NCBI GenBank assembly: GCA_964561035.1
Contig: CAZLNR010000018.1
Location: 1-17,048, forward strand
Reading direction: 5' to 3'
DNA from: XYD2-FULL-39-9 sp964561035
Lineage (GTDB): Bacteria > Patescibacteriota > Patescibacteriia > Magasanikbacterales > GWA2-37-8
DNA length: 17,048 nucleotides
Numbering within the stretch: the stretch's first letter is position 1; every line of letters begins with the position of its first letter. This document shows, one piece after another, positions 7,222 to 16,340 of this stretch. The notes under the pieces are model-generated. The model had not been told where the DNA came from. It made no database searches and saw nothing but the letters and a program-made list of their open reading frames with translations. A program made the position numbers and the translations under genes.

Positions 7222-7265
7222 CCACATACGTTTCTGCCGGTTCAATTATGTGGTATAATTATTGT
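7222..7265 (+). promoter_or_regulatory. Extended -10 promoter inside a large inverted repeat, upstream of the giant surface gene
   Basis: TGGTATAAT at 7251-7259 combines TGn with a perfect TATAAT; the matching -35 position (TTTCTG, 7231-7236) is poor. The promoter forms one arm of an inverted repeat: CCACATA at 7222-7228 pairs with TATGTGG at 7247-7253. The pairing extends outwards through AATTAT and ATAATT with one bulged T, around an 18-nt loop. The repeat lacks a T tract, so it may be an operator or mRNA/DNA cruciform rather than a terminator. It also lies where the end of the previous transcript is expected. Confidence 0.55.
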
Positions 7266-7300
7266 ATTATTGAACAAGTCAGATAACTGTGGAAATTATT

Positions 7301-10300
7301 ATGAAAATTAGTAAAATATGTAAACGGTATTTTACTTTTATGGTATTAAAACTTCAGAAATTACCTGTTAGAAAAATATCTAAGCGGGTTTTTTCTGCTA
7401 TACAATCCAAACCCGTTCATGTTACAGCAGTATTATCTTTATTTTTAGTGGCAGCAGGAATAATTTTTTTACGCTCCAACTTGCAAAATGTTTTTTCAGC
7501 TACCTATGGTTGGGTACAGTCCGATTGGAGTGGGGGCGCTAGCGCTACTACGATAGGGCATCCAACTAATCAAACTGGATGGAGTTATTTTTCAACCAGC
7601 ACAAATGTTTTAACTACTGGTACAACTACTGTAACTTTGGCTAGTTCCACATATAGCTCCACTGATGATGGAACATTTTCTTCTACTGGCAGCGGTACGG
7701 GTGGTGGATTTAGTAATGGTGTAACGTCGTCGGCGGTTGTTTCTGGCAGCGGATCTTCTGCAATAATTAAGTTGTCTGGTAGCACCACCGCAGTCAATCG
7801 TGTTACGGTTACTTCCACGCTCACTGGAGCTGCTTTTCATGGTGCGGCGCAAATGGTAGGTGCGTCGGGTTCAGATTATATATATGCAATTGAAGGTGCT
7901 AATGATACATCGCCGTTGCGTCGGTATTCTATTTCAGGCAACTCTTGGACAAATTTGGCAAATTACACTATTTCCTATTTTGGCGCACAGCTATTATGGA
8001 ATGGTAGCGATAACTACATTTATTTAGCTCGTGGCCAAAACAGCACAGGTTTTGATCGTTATTCTATTTCCGGTAATTCATGGTCTGCTATGACAAGTAT
8101 TCCGGCCGCCTTGCCAAATGGTTTGGGTCAGACAGCCGCTTTGCGATATGGCACTGAAGATTATATATATCTTTTTAGAGGTAACGGATATACAGATTTT
8201 TATAGATATTCAATTAGTGGTAATAGCTGGACTTCCTTAAGTTCAACACCGGTTGCTCTTGATGTTGGCTTGCAGGCAGTGCGAGATGCTGATGGTGATT
8301 ATATATATTTGGTAACTGGAAATGGTACAAATTTTTACCGATATTCTATATCCGGCAATTCCTGGACCGCTCTCACCGGTTTGCCAGGGTCAATTACTGG
8401 TGCAAATGCCAGTGCTTTGCATGATGAAGGCAGTGATTATATTTATGTACTATCCAATAATAGTCTTTACAGATATTCTATCTCGGGCAATTCTTGGACA
8501 ACTCTAGCTGATGCTTCTGCGGTTAATCCAAGTTATGGTACTACGCTTATTCATAGTGCTGGCGAAGACACAATTTATGTAACCGGTGAGTGGCAGTGTT
8601 GTGCCGCAGTTGTTGTTTGGGGATATTCCATCAGCGGGAATTCTTGGACATCGTATTATACGGTGAATGGTAATTTTGGCGGATACGGCTCTCCTAATAA
8701 GACCGCTTATCGGAGGCCCGGAGATGAATCATTTTATTTCTTAACTGCCAATGCTAATGACAAATTATTTAAATATACAGTCAGTCAGACTGTATACAGT
8801 AGTTCTGGTAGTTTTACTTCTGCAAGCATGGATTTAGGAGTGGCGCGAATGAACTCGCTTTCATGGGCATCTACAACTCCGTCCGGAGTAGGGTCGGATT
8901 CAATAAAATTTCAACTGGCTGCAAATAATGATAATAGCACCTGGAGTTATATTGGCCCTGATGGCACCAGTGGTACTTATTTTACCACTAACGGTACAAC
9001 AGTTTTTCCATCGTCTCTCCAAGGGAACCTTCGTTATTGGCGATATAAAGTTTTTCTTTCCACCGCTGACACCACTGTCTCTCCAACGCTTGATAGCGTA
9101 ACATTTTCGTACAGTTCATACACATCTTCTGGTACGCTGATTTCGTCCATTTACGACGCTGCCGATCCTACTAACGTAGTAGCAAGTGTTGCCTGGAATC
9201 CGGCTTCGCTTCCAACCGGCACAACAATTAAATTTCAGTTGCGCTCAGGTTCAACAACCTCTAGTGTTGCTTCAGCAACTTGGATTGGTCCTGATGGTAC
9301 AAATTCAACTTATTTTACTACTTACACTGGTGAAACAAGTTCTTCTACAATGCGAGATGGGTCAGGGGATCGGTACTTTCAGTATAAAGCTTTCTTAGAT
9401 ACTACTAATAGCGCGTTTACTCCTACGCTTTCTAGTGTTACCGTTACTTACGTGGTGAATGCGAATCCAGAAGTGCAGAATGTTAATGCATCACAAAATG
9501 CGGATGGTACAGTTACTATAACGTATCAAGTTCGTGATTCAGATACTGATACAGGCACTACGAATCCGGGTTATGTAAGTTCTACATTCGAGTATTTAGA
9601 TGCCTATGGTGCGTATCAGACCATTTCTGTAGGCCAGCTTTCTGCCGGCGCTATGGCAAATGTGCCGGTTGTGACTTCTAGCTGGACAACAACTACTGTT
9701 ACGTGGAATGTGCCTGCGGGATTAAGTGTTGCTGCTAGTAGAATACGCGTCACAGTCAATGATAATGAAGCGGCAAATAATACTGCTAGCGCTATTTCAA
9801 GTAGTACGTTTCAGATAGATAGTGTGGCGCCAACTAGTGGGGTGATCACAATTGATGGCTCTCAAACACCAGCGCTTATATCGCTGTCTGCAACGGACAG
9901 CTCCACACTGTACATGAAAGTATCTCAAAATAGTTCGTTATCAGATGTTTCTTCATGGTCTGATTTTGCTGCAACGACCACAGTTACGTTATCTGCAAAT
10001 CCAGCCACTGTGTACGTGCAGTTTAAAGATATATATGGCAACACCTCAACTATTTATTCTGCTACAACTCCCGAAACCCCTTCTAGCACTATCGTGCAAG
10101 ATATCTCCAACGTTCTAAATAGTATAACCGATTATCGTTTGTTTGTTGCGTGGAAAGTTGTGGCAGCGCCATCACCTGGGTTTGCCGATTATGTCGTGTA
10201 TCGCTCTACTGACCAGGTATCCTGGACTTCGATTGCCACTAATACTTCTATTGGCAATAACTATATTGCAGACAGTAATATTACCGCAGATATTTTGTAT

Positions 10301-13300
10301 TACTATAAAGTAAAAACAATCGATAGTTCTGGAAATCACTCTATATTTTCGGCTGTGGTTAACGGTCGTGCCAATGGTACTCAAGATGCGGGTGAGGGCG
10401 GGGGAGGAACAGCGCAAGCCAGTGATCCGGTTATTTCTGCGGTTGCAACTTCTTCGCCAACTCCGTCATCTATTACTATTACGTGGAATACTGATATATT
10501 ATCAAATTCAATTGTTGGTTTTTCTACAACTGCTGGTAATTTTACCGACAATGTTGTAACGGTAAATTCAATGGTAGATAACCCGTCTGGTTTTATTGGA
10601 CAGCACTCGGTTGTGTTAGGAGGGCTAACACCAAATACTACTTACTACTTTAGGGTAAGATCTGTGAGCGCTAATAATACTTCGTCAACTGACAGTAATG
10701 GAGCTGATGGTTATGTGTTTACTACTCCATCAGGTCCGACTATTACCGGTGTTTCAGCTGTGGAAGTTTATAATACGTTTGCCCGAGTGATTTGGAATAC
10801 ATCCGAAAATGCAGATAGTCATGTGGTGTTTTCAACCACAACTAATTTTGCGTCCTCAGTTACCACTAGCTCTGCTGATTTCGGCACTTTCCATGATCTC
10901 ATCCTAACCGGATTAACTCAAGGCACTCGATATTATTTCTATGTTGAATCGGTAAGTGTAGGCGGTGTAACCTCTACCGATAAAAATTTGGTTGACGGTA
11001 CGCCGCAATATTTTAATTTGGCAACCACTATTGATACAACCGCCCCAACCATTTCCTCGGTTGCTACCAGCACCAGTGATACGTCTGCAAATATTACATG
11101 GGTTACCAATGAAAATGCTAACTCGCAAATTGTGTATGGTCCGACTACTGATTATGGAAATACCACTACGCTTGACAGTACGTTTACCACACAACATCTT
11201 GAAGTGTTATCCGGTTTAAGTTCGTCAACGTTATATCATTTTAAAATTTTATCAACTGACAAAAATAGTAACACAGCAACTTCTCCTGATTATACCTTTA
11301 CCACACTTGGCACGGCNNNNNNNNNNNNNNNNNNNNNNNNNNNNNNNNNNNNNNNNNNNNNNNNNNNNNNNNNNNNNNNNNNNNNNNNNNNNNNNNNNNN
11401 NNNNNNNNNNNNNNNNAAAATAGTAACACAGCAACTTCTCCTGATTATACCTTTACCACACTTGGCACGGCTGATACCGCTTCACCATCTATTTCAAACG
11501 TGGCCACTTCAAGCGTATCTCTCACGGCAGCTACTATCACTTGGGACACAAATGAGATTGCTTCCACTTTAGTGGAATATGGCACAACTACGTCCTCGTA
11601 TAACAGTATCGCTGGTTCAGCTTCAGCTTTAGAAACATCGCATTCAGTTTCTTTGTCGGGGTTAAATGGCAACACTACATATTATTTCAGAGTTAGATCA
11701 GCTGACGCTTCGGGCAACTCTGCTACCAATGACAATGGCGGCAATGGCTGGTCATTTACTACTGTGGCCGATACCACTGCTCCAACGGTTTCAAACATCA
11801 GTTCATTGGTTAATAACACCTCGGCAATTGTTACTTGGAATACAAACGAGTCGGCAACTTCCCGGGTTGATTTTGATCTATCTTCCAGTACATACAGCAA
11901 CTCAAGTTCAAGCTTATCTTATGAAACCACGCATACAATTACCCTTAATGGTTTAACTAATAATACGACATATTATTTCCGTGTTCGGTCTGTTGACGCT
12001 TCAGGCAATGAGACGATTGATAATAATAGTGGCTCAGGCCATAGTTTCACCACGCTTGATACGCCTGGTACCCCGATTATTGTGGTAAGCGGCGGAGGCA
12101 GTGCGCGAAACTCATTAGATACGGCTCCTCCAATTATTTCTAATATAGACTTTAAAGATGTTACGCCAAGTTCAGCCTTAATTACCTGGGATACAAATGA
12201 AGCTGGTAATTCTTTAGTGCGATTTGGCTCTACGCTTGACTATGGTTTATTGACAGGTAATGATCTTGAATTATTAACCTCTAACCATACAGTAAAATTA
12301 ATCAATTTAGCGCCAAGCCACAAGTATCATTTTAAAGCAGTAACTTATGATGCCTCTGGTAATCGGGCTGAATCTGAAGATAGGATATTTACTACACTTA
12401 ACGTTGACGGCACCGAAGCCAAGCCAGAAGAGGTGGTGCAGGAGGTTGAAACAGAAGCTGTGACTGAATCTCAGACGATTTCCAACGCCTTACAAAAAGC
12501 CTCCAGCAAATCTTTAGAGAAATTTTTAAAGGATATCGCTTCAAATCCGTTGCTGAAAGATATACCGGAAGATAAATTTATTCAGGCCTTGCTTGAGATG
12601 ACCAGTAAAGTAATTGAACCGCCGACAATTGTTGGTATTAAACCAACTGTAGATGTCAAAGGTACTACCGCCATAATTAAATGGTCTACAGATAAAAAAT
12701 CTTCTTCAGAAGTAAATTACGCGCGTGAAAGTGAGTATAAAGCTGGGGATAGTTCTCCATATACAAATGCGGCTATCAATCCCGATGAGTTTAGTCTGAA
12801 TCATACAATTGAGCTTACAAATCTTAATCCAGCGGTTACATATCACTTTAAAGTTGTGTCAAAGGGATTAATTGGCCCGGTAGCTACCAGTGCCGATTAT
12901 ACATTCCAAACAACAGGAGAATTGCCGGTAATAAGCGATATTCGCGTTACCAGACCTGATGACTCTCCGTCTTCAGTGGTTGTTACCTGGAAAACAAATG
13001 TTTCTACCGATAGTACGGTTGAATACAAGAGTCTTAAGACCGGACAATCATTAACACAGGGTGATTCAGCGCTGCTCATCAACCATCAGGTTACTCTCAA
13101 AGGGTTAGAGGGTGGTGCGGGTTATAATTTAGTAATTAGAGGTAAGGATGAATTTAAAAATGAAGCCGTGTCTTTGCCAATAACATTCTCTACTAAACTT
13201 GACCAAGTAAGTCCGGTTATTTCTAAACTCTCTTCTGAATCAACGTTGTACCCAGGAAAAGATTCAAAAGTACAAACTATTATTTCGTGGGAAACAGATG

Positions 13301-13584
13301 AGCCGGCAACTTCGCAAGTCTTCTATCAAGAAGGTTTGTCCGGAGACAATATTGTGTCATTGCCTATAGACGATGGATTAAACAGTCGTCATATTGTAGT
13401 GGTAACTAAGTTTAAGCCGGGAACTGTATACAAGTATTGGGTTGAATCAAGAGATTTAGCTGGTAATATTGGTAAATCTGAGATTTTCTCCATACTTACT
13501 CCACAAGAAAAAGAAACAATTATTGATATTATTATTAACAACTTCCAGTCGGTATTTGGTTGGACAAAGAATATCGGTATTTAG
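7301..13584 (+). CDS. Giant secreted or membrane-anchored Kelch-like propeller / fibronectin-III protein (about 2,042 residues, crosses an N gap)
   Basis: A probable surface adhesin or envelope-organising protein. The ATG at 7301 has a weak GGA 7 nt upstream; an in-frame GTG at 7289 is the alternative. Residues 1-38 are basic, 39-57 are a membrane helix, and FSA at 65-67 could be a signal peptidase site. Next come six copies of YSISGNSW (residues 209 to 442) spaced 44-50 apart, each blade also carrying a DYIY-like strand. A degenerate seventh (FKYTVSQTVY) suggests a seven-bladed propeller. Two tandem sandwich domains share IGPDGT (residues about 551 and 662), then a cadherin/FN3-like region. 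At least nine FN3 domains of the purple-acid-phosphatase N-terminal type follow, with W-x-T-(N/D) cores (about 1061-1944), broken by an acidic helical linker at about 1650-1720. The 100-N gap at 11317-11416 breaks the frame as written. Collapsing the 55-bp flanking duplicate restores it exactly. Function beyond binding is inference. Confidence 0.88.
11262..11316 (+). repeat. 55-bp segment repeated exactly on the far side of the N gap (copy 1)
   Basis: This 55-base segment, the last before the Ns, is identical to 11417-11471, the first after them. The identity ends exactly where the Ns begin and at CACGGC on the other side. It encodes the end of an FN3 domain (KNSNTATSPDYTFTTLGT). The most likely reading is two contigs overlapping by one k-mer that were joined with a fixed spacer, so only one copy exists in the genome. 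Confidence 0.9.
11317..11416. other. Assembly gap of exactly 100 Ns
   Basis: Exactly 100 Ns, a common scaffolding placeholder. With the Ns kept, the two halves of the giant gene are out of frame. With one 55-bp copy and the Ns removed (155 positions), 7301-13584 becomes 6,129 nt, or 2,043 codons, with no stop before the end. The true length here could still differ if the FN3 array was collapsed during assembly. Confidence 0.98.
11417..11471 (+). repeat. 55-bp segment repeated exactly across the N gap (copy 2)
   Basis: Identical to 11262-11316. Downstream of it the sequence continues in the FN3 frame as ADTASPSISNVATSSV, which is the expected start of the next FN3 domain. This shows that joining the copies gives a normal domain boundary. 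Confidence 0.9.
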
Positions 13585-13619
13585 TAAAAGGCAAAAAACA
13601 GTAGCTGTAAATTTGTACC

Positions 13620-14960
13620 ATGGAACCTATTATTAAAACTGAAAATATTAAGGTTATTTACAATAAAGGACAGGATAATGAGTATGTAGCCTTAAATAAT
13701 ATTAGCATTGAAGTGTATCCGGAAGAGTACCTGATATTTTTTGGTCCCTCTGGATGTGGAAAATCAACGCTTCTCTATACCATACTAGGACTCCAAAGAT
13801 TAAGCGAAGGAAAATTATATATTAAAGGGAAAGATAGCGCCGCTTTCTCTGAAATGGATAAAAGCAAGATGGTGTCGCAATTTTTTGGGATTGTGTTTCA
13901 GAATTTCAATTTGATTTACTCGTTAAATGTTATTGATAATATTACATTGCCGCAGGTGTTTTTAAATGCCGAAGCTCAGCAAAGAATAGAAAAGGCCGGT
14001 GTGTTATTATCACGTTTCGGCATAGAAACAAGAGCTCACAACTTGCCAGCGAATTTGTCTGGTGGTCAGCAGCAGCGCGTGGCTATATGCCGTTCGCTTA
14101 TTAACGATCCGGTTGTTCTGTTGGCGGATGAACCGGTAGGAAACTTAGACAGTGAATCCTCGCGCGTGGTAATGGAAACATTATATGAAATTAACAAAAA
14201 AGATAAAAAAACTATTATTTTGGTTACGCACGATCCAAGTTTTTTGCCATACGCAGATAGAGTTTGTTACTTTAAAGATGCTAAGTTGGAAAAAGTGGTA
14301 AAAAATGAACATCCGCTAAAGCCAAGTGAAATCAACAAGCCAAAAACAGAAGAGGAGAAAAAACAAGAAGAGCCGGTAGATAGCACGCCGTTTGGAGAGT
14401 TGGAAAAAATGGCGCGGTCTCACCATATGATGTCAGTACCCCAGCTTAAAGCTTGGAGTATTACAAATTATTTAACAGATGAGTTTACGGTCAATCAACT
14501 GGAGCGGCTGGAAAAATATATGGAAGATTTATTGGCTGGCAAATTGAGCGAACATCAGTTTTTTGAACAATTAAATACGCCATATAGCAAAGGCGGTGTT
14601 GGCTTGTATCGGGGAACGGCCGTGCGGTTTACAAAGAAAATCAGTCAGATTTTAAAAGAAGTAGGAATTTTCTTAAAAGATGCAAAAAGCGCCGAACATT
14701 CAAAGAAACGTGCAATGGTAACAGAAATGCTGCGCAAATTTTTGCTAGATGAGTATCATGGCTCTTTAGGAAAAGACCAGATGCTAAGACTTGAAGAAGC
14801 AATTAATAGCCGTTTGTCCGATACAATCAATACACCGCAATTTAGCGCGCTTTTAGATAAGCCATTTTCAGAGGGTGGTGTTGGTTTAAACGCAATAACC
14901 GCAGAACGGTTAACCGAGCGTCTAGAGATAATTCTGGCTCAAACATATGAAATATCGTGA
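13620..14960 (+). CDS. ABC transporter ATPase (LolD/MacB/FtsE type) with a duplicated C-terminal domain
   Basis: Cytoplasmic ATPase expected to drive the permease encoded next. The nucleotide-binding domain is complete: Walker A GPSGCGKST at 42-50, Q-loop Gln94, signature LSGGQ at 146-150, Walker B VVLLADEP at 165-172, D-loop NLD at 175-177, switch His204. This matches the LolD/MacB/FtsE class, whose members usually end near residue 230. Here a charged linker (230-270) leads to about 175 extra residues made of two related copies, about 283-345 and 373-439. Shared features are LxDE(F/Y), RLE, F-x(2)-L-x(2)-P-(Y/F)-S, GGVGL, TA-x-R and a final IL. I do not recognise this domain; being attached to the ATPase, it may be a regulatory or protein-docking module. 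It begins 35 nt after the giant gene and overlaps the permease start by 14 nt. Confidence 0.93.
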   Translation: MEPIIKTENIKVIYNKGQDNEYVALNNISIEVYPEEYLIFFGPSGCGKSTLLYTILGLQRLSEGKLYIKGKDSAAFSEMDKSKMVSQFFGIVFQNFNLIYSLNVIDNITLPQVFLNAEAQQRIEKAGVLLSRFGIETRAHNLPANLSGGQQQRVAICRSLINDPVVLLADEPVGNLDSESSRVVMETLYEINKKDKKTIILVTHDPSFLPYADRVCYFKDAKLEKVVKNEHPLKPSEINKPKTEEEKKQEEPVDSTPFGELEKMARSHHMMSVPQLKAWSITNYLTDEFTVNQLERLEKYMEDLLAGKLSEHQFFEQLNTPYSKGGVGLYRGTAVRFTKKISQILKEVGIFLKDAKSAEHSKKRAMVTEMLRKFLLDEYHGSLGKDQMLRLEEAINSRLSDTINTPQFSALLDKPFSEGGVGLNAITAERLTERLEIILAQTYEIS

Positions 14961-16146
14961 TCTGTTCTCATTGTCAACGAGAATGTTTCGTACCAACCCG
15001 TCGCGCACCTGGTTGACAATTTTGGGTATTAGCGTGGGTATTTCGGCAGTGTTGTTTTTAGTTTCTTTAGGGTATGGATTGCAAAATATTATTTTACAAA
15101 AAATCGTGTTCAATCAAGCTTTGTTAAGTTTGGCTATTACTCCGAGCACCGACCTTATTACACTCGATCAAAAGGCTATTTCTGAAATTAGCCAGATTCC
15201 CAAGGTTACTGATGTAAAACCGCTCGCCAAATTTATGGGGCGCGTTTCATTTGAAGATATAAATGGTACTGTGGAAATGAGAGCAGTTGACTCTGCTTTT
15301 TTTGGGTATGCAGGAACATCGGTTAAGTATGGTAAATTATACGAAGCTGGCGATCAGAATCAGCTTATTATTTCTGAAGCGGTGCTTAAGTTGTTTGGAA
15401 TTACAGATCCCAGTACGGTGTTAGGCAAGCAAATTTCTTTAAAAATATTTACTAATAAGAATGCGCTTGATAATTCAGATCTTGATATTTTTGATGTGCC
15501 TGTAAACTTTACAATTAAAGGTATTGTGGAGGATAATCAGGAGAGTTATATTTATTTGCCGCTGACTGAGGCTGCTTCATATGTGCCAATAAATAAATAT
15601 GAACAGGCGCGTGTGAAAGTAGAAACTAGCCAGGACCTCGCGCTGGTAAAAGAAGAGGTTATTTCCCGAGGATATCAAACGCAGTCATTATCGGAAACAA
15701 TTGAGCAGGCAAATAAAATTTTTAGAGTGATACAGATTGTGCTGGGTTTGTTTGGTGCTGTGGCACTGGTGGTTTCTTCAATCGGCATGTTTAATACTAT
15801 GACGGTAACGCTGCTTGAACGCACCAACGAAATTGGTATTATGCGGGCGTTGGGGGCTAGCAAAAGCAATCTTCGAAATTTATTTTTAAGCGAATCGGTG
15901 GTGATTGGTTTTTTAGGCGGTGTGGTGGGGACGGTAATCGGTATTATTTTAGGGCAAGTGTTTAATTTCATTATCAACAGCTTGGCTTCGCGGTTTGGTG
16001 GGGCTAAGACAAGCTTGTTCGTTTATCCGAGTGCCTTTTTGATCTTAATTGTTGCTTTATCTGTGTTTATTGGTTTTCTCTCAGGTATTTTCCCAGCTCG
16101 TCGCGCTGCCGGTATGGATCCTCTGGAGGCGTTAAGATACAAATAG
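14947..16146 (+). CDS. MacB/FtsX-family ABC permease
   Basis: Inner-membrane partner of the preceding ATPase. The 399-residue protein has the family plan: TM1 at about 22-45, a large extracytoplasmic domain at about 50-258 (MacB periplasmic-core type), then TM2 259-281, TM3 315-340 and TM4 361-382. The cytoplasmic coupling stretch ERTNEIGIMRALGASKSNLR (291-310) and the C-terminal FPARRAAGMDPLEALRYK are typical. The ATG at 14947 lies inside the ATPase gene, 14 nt before its end, so translation is probably coupled. MacB exports peptides or drugs with MacA and TolC, LolCE extracts lipoproteins, and FtsX controls cell-wall hydrolases. No adaptor gene is present here, so the substrate is unknown. 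The neighbouring giant surface protein is the obvious candidate partner or cargo, by inference only. Confidence 0.95.
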   Translation: MKYRDLFSLSTRMFRTNPSRTWLTILGISVGISAVLFLVSLGYGLQNIILQKIVFNQALLSLAITPSTDLITLDQKAISEISQIPKVTDVKPLAKFMGRVSFEDINGTVEMRAVDSAFFGYAGTSVKYGKLYEAGDQNQLIISEAVLKLFGITDPSTVLGKQISLKIFTNKNALDNSDLDIFDVPVNFTIKGIVEDNQESYIYLPLTEAASYVPINKYEQARVKVETSQDLALVKEEVISRGYQTQSLSETIEQANKIFRVIQIVLGLFGAVALVVSSIGMFNTMTVTLLERTNEIGIMRALGASKSNLRNLFLSESVVIGFLGGVVGTVIGIILGQVFNFIINSLASRFGGAKTSLFVYPSAFLILIVALSVFIGFLSGIFPARRAAGMDPLEALRYK

Positions 16147-16150
16147 CCTC

Positions 16151-16179
16151 TTGACAGCAAATTAGATACATGCTATACT
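16151..16179 (+). promoter_or_regulatory. Strong sigma-70-type promoter with no ORF directly downstream
   Basis: A perfect TTGACA at 16151-16156, a 17-base spacer, and TATACT at 16174-16179. It begins five bases after the permease stop codon. Transcription should start near 16186. The only thing between it and the terminator ending near 16250 is a two-hairpin segment without an open frame. Confidence 0.8.
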
Positions 16180-16185
16180 GTCTTT

Positions 16186-16250
16186 AACTTCGAAAGCGGT
16201 AAGCAATTATTCGCTTTCAGCAATACAAAGCCCTACGGGGCTTTTTTGCT
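16186..16250 (+). ncRNA. Candidate small RNA or free-standing regulatory leader of about 65 nt
   Basis: Between the strong promoter and a strong terminator there is no start codon with a usable frame. The transcript would fold as hairpin 1, GAAAGCG (16192-16198) with CGCTTTC (16212-16218) around a 13-nt loop, followed by the terminator hairpin. The gene at 16341 has its own promoter after the terminator, so this transcript appears to stand alone. Because no terminator lies between the permease stop and this segment, the long operon mRNA would also end here. The alternative is a riboswitch-like attenuator for the 16341 gene. I match it to no known RNA family. Confidence 0.5.
16220..16249 (+). 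terminator. Intrinsic terminator for the candidate small RNA and the surface operon
   Basis: A 7-bp stem pairs AAAGCCC at 16227-16233 with GGGCTTT at 16238-16244 around TACG, followed by a run of Ts to 16247. GCAA at 16220-16223 and TTGC at 16246-16249 can extend the stem past a small internal loop. It is the strongest-looking terminator in the window and also the first one downstream of the 7301-16146 operon. Confidence 0.85.
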
Positions 16251-16273
16251 TTTTATACTCTAGTTAGAAAGGG

Positions 16274-16301
16274 TTGACTAAAAAAATTTTAATGGTACAC
16301 T
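16274..16301 (+). promoter_or_regulatory. Promoter for the 16341 gene
   Basis: TTGACT at 16274-16279, a 16-base spacer, and TACACT at 16296-16301. Transcription would start near 16308. The leader of about 33 nt contains AGGGGTG near 16317-16323, which is purine-rich but about 18 nt from the ATG, too far for a normal Shine-Dalgarno. Confidence 0.6.
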
Positions 16302-16340
16302 ACATAAAATAAAAAAAGGGGTGATCTTTAAGTTTTTTAT

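Noticed and set aside
7925..8647. The propeller repeats as a DNA-level tandem repeat or CRISPR-like array
   Set aside because: The repeat is conserved only as protein; the DNA copies differ at most synonymous positions and the spacing varies in whole codons.
11417..11471. The duplicated 55 bp as a genuine tandem repeat or attachment site
   Set aside because: The copies abut a 100-N placeholder exactly, and keeping both with the Ns destroys the frame, whereas collapsing restores it; an assembly overlap is simpler.
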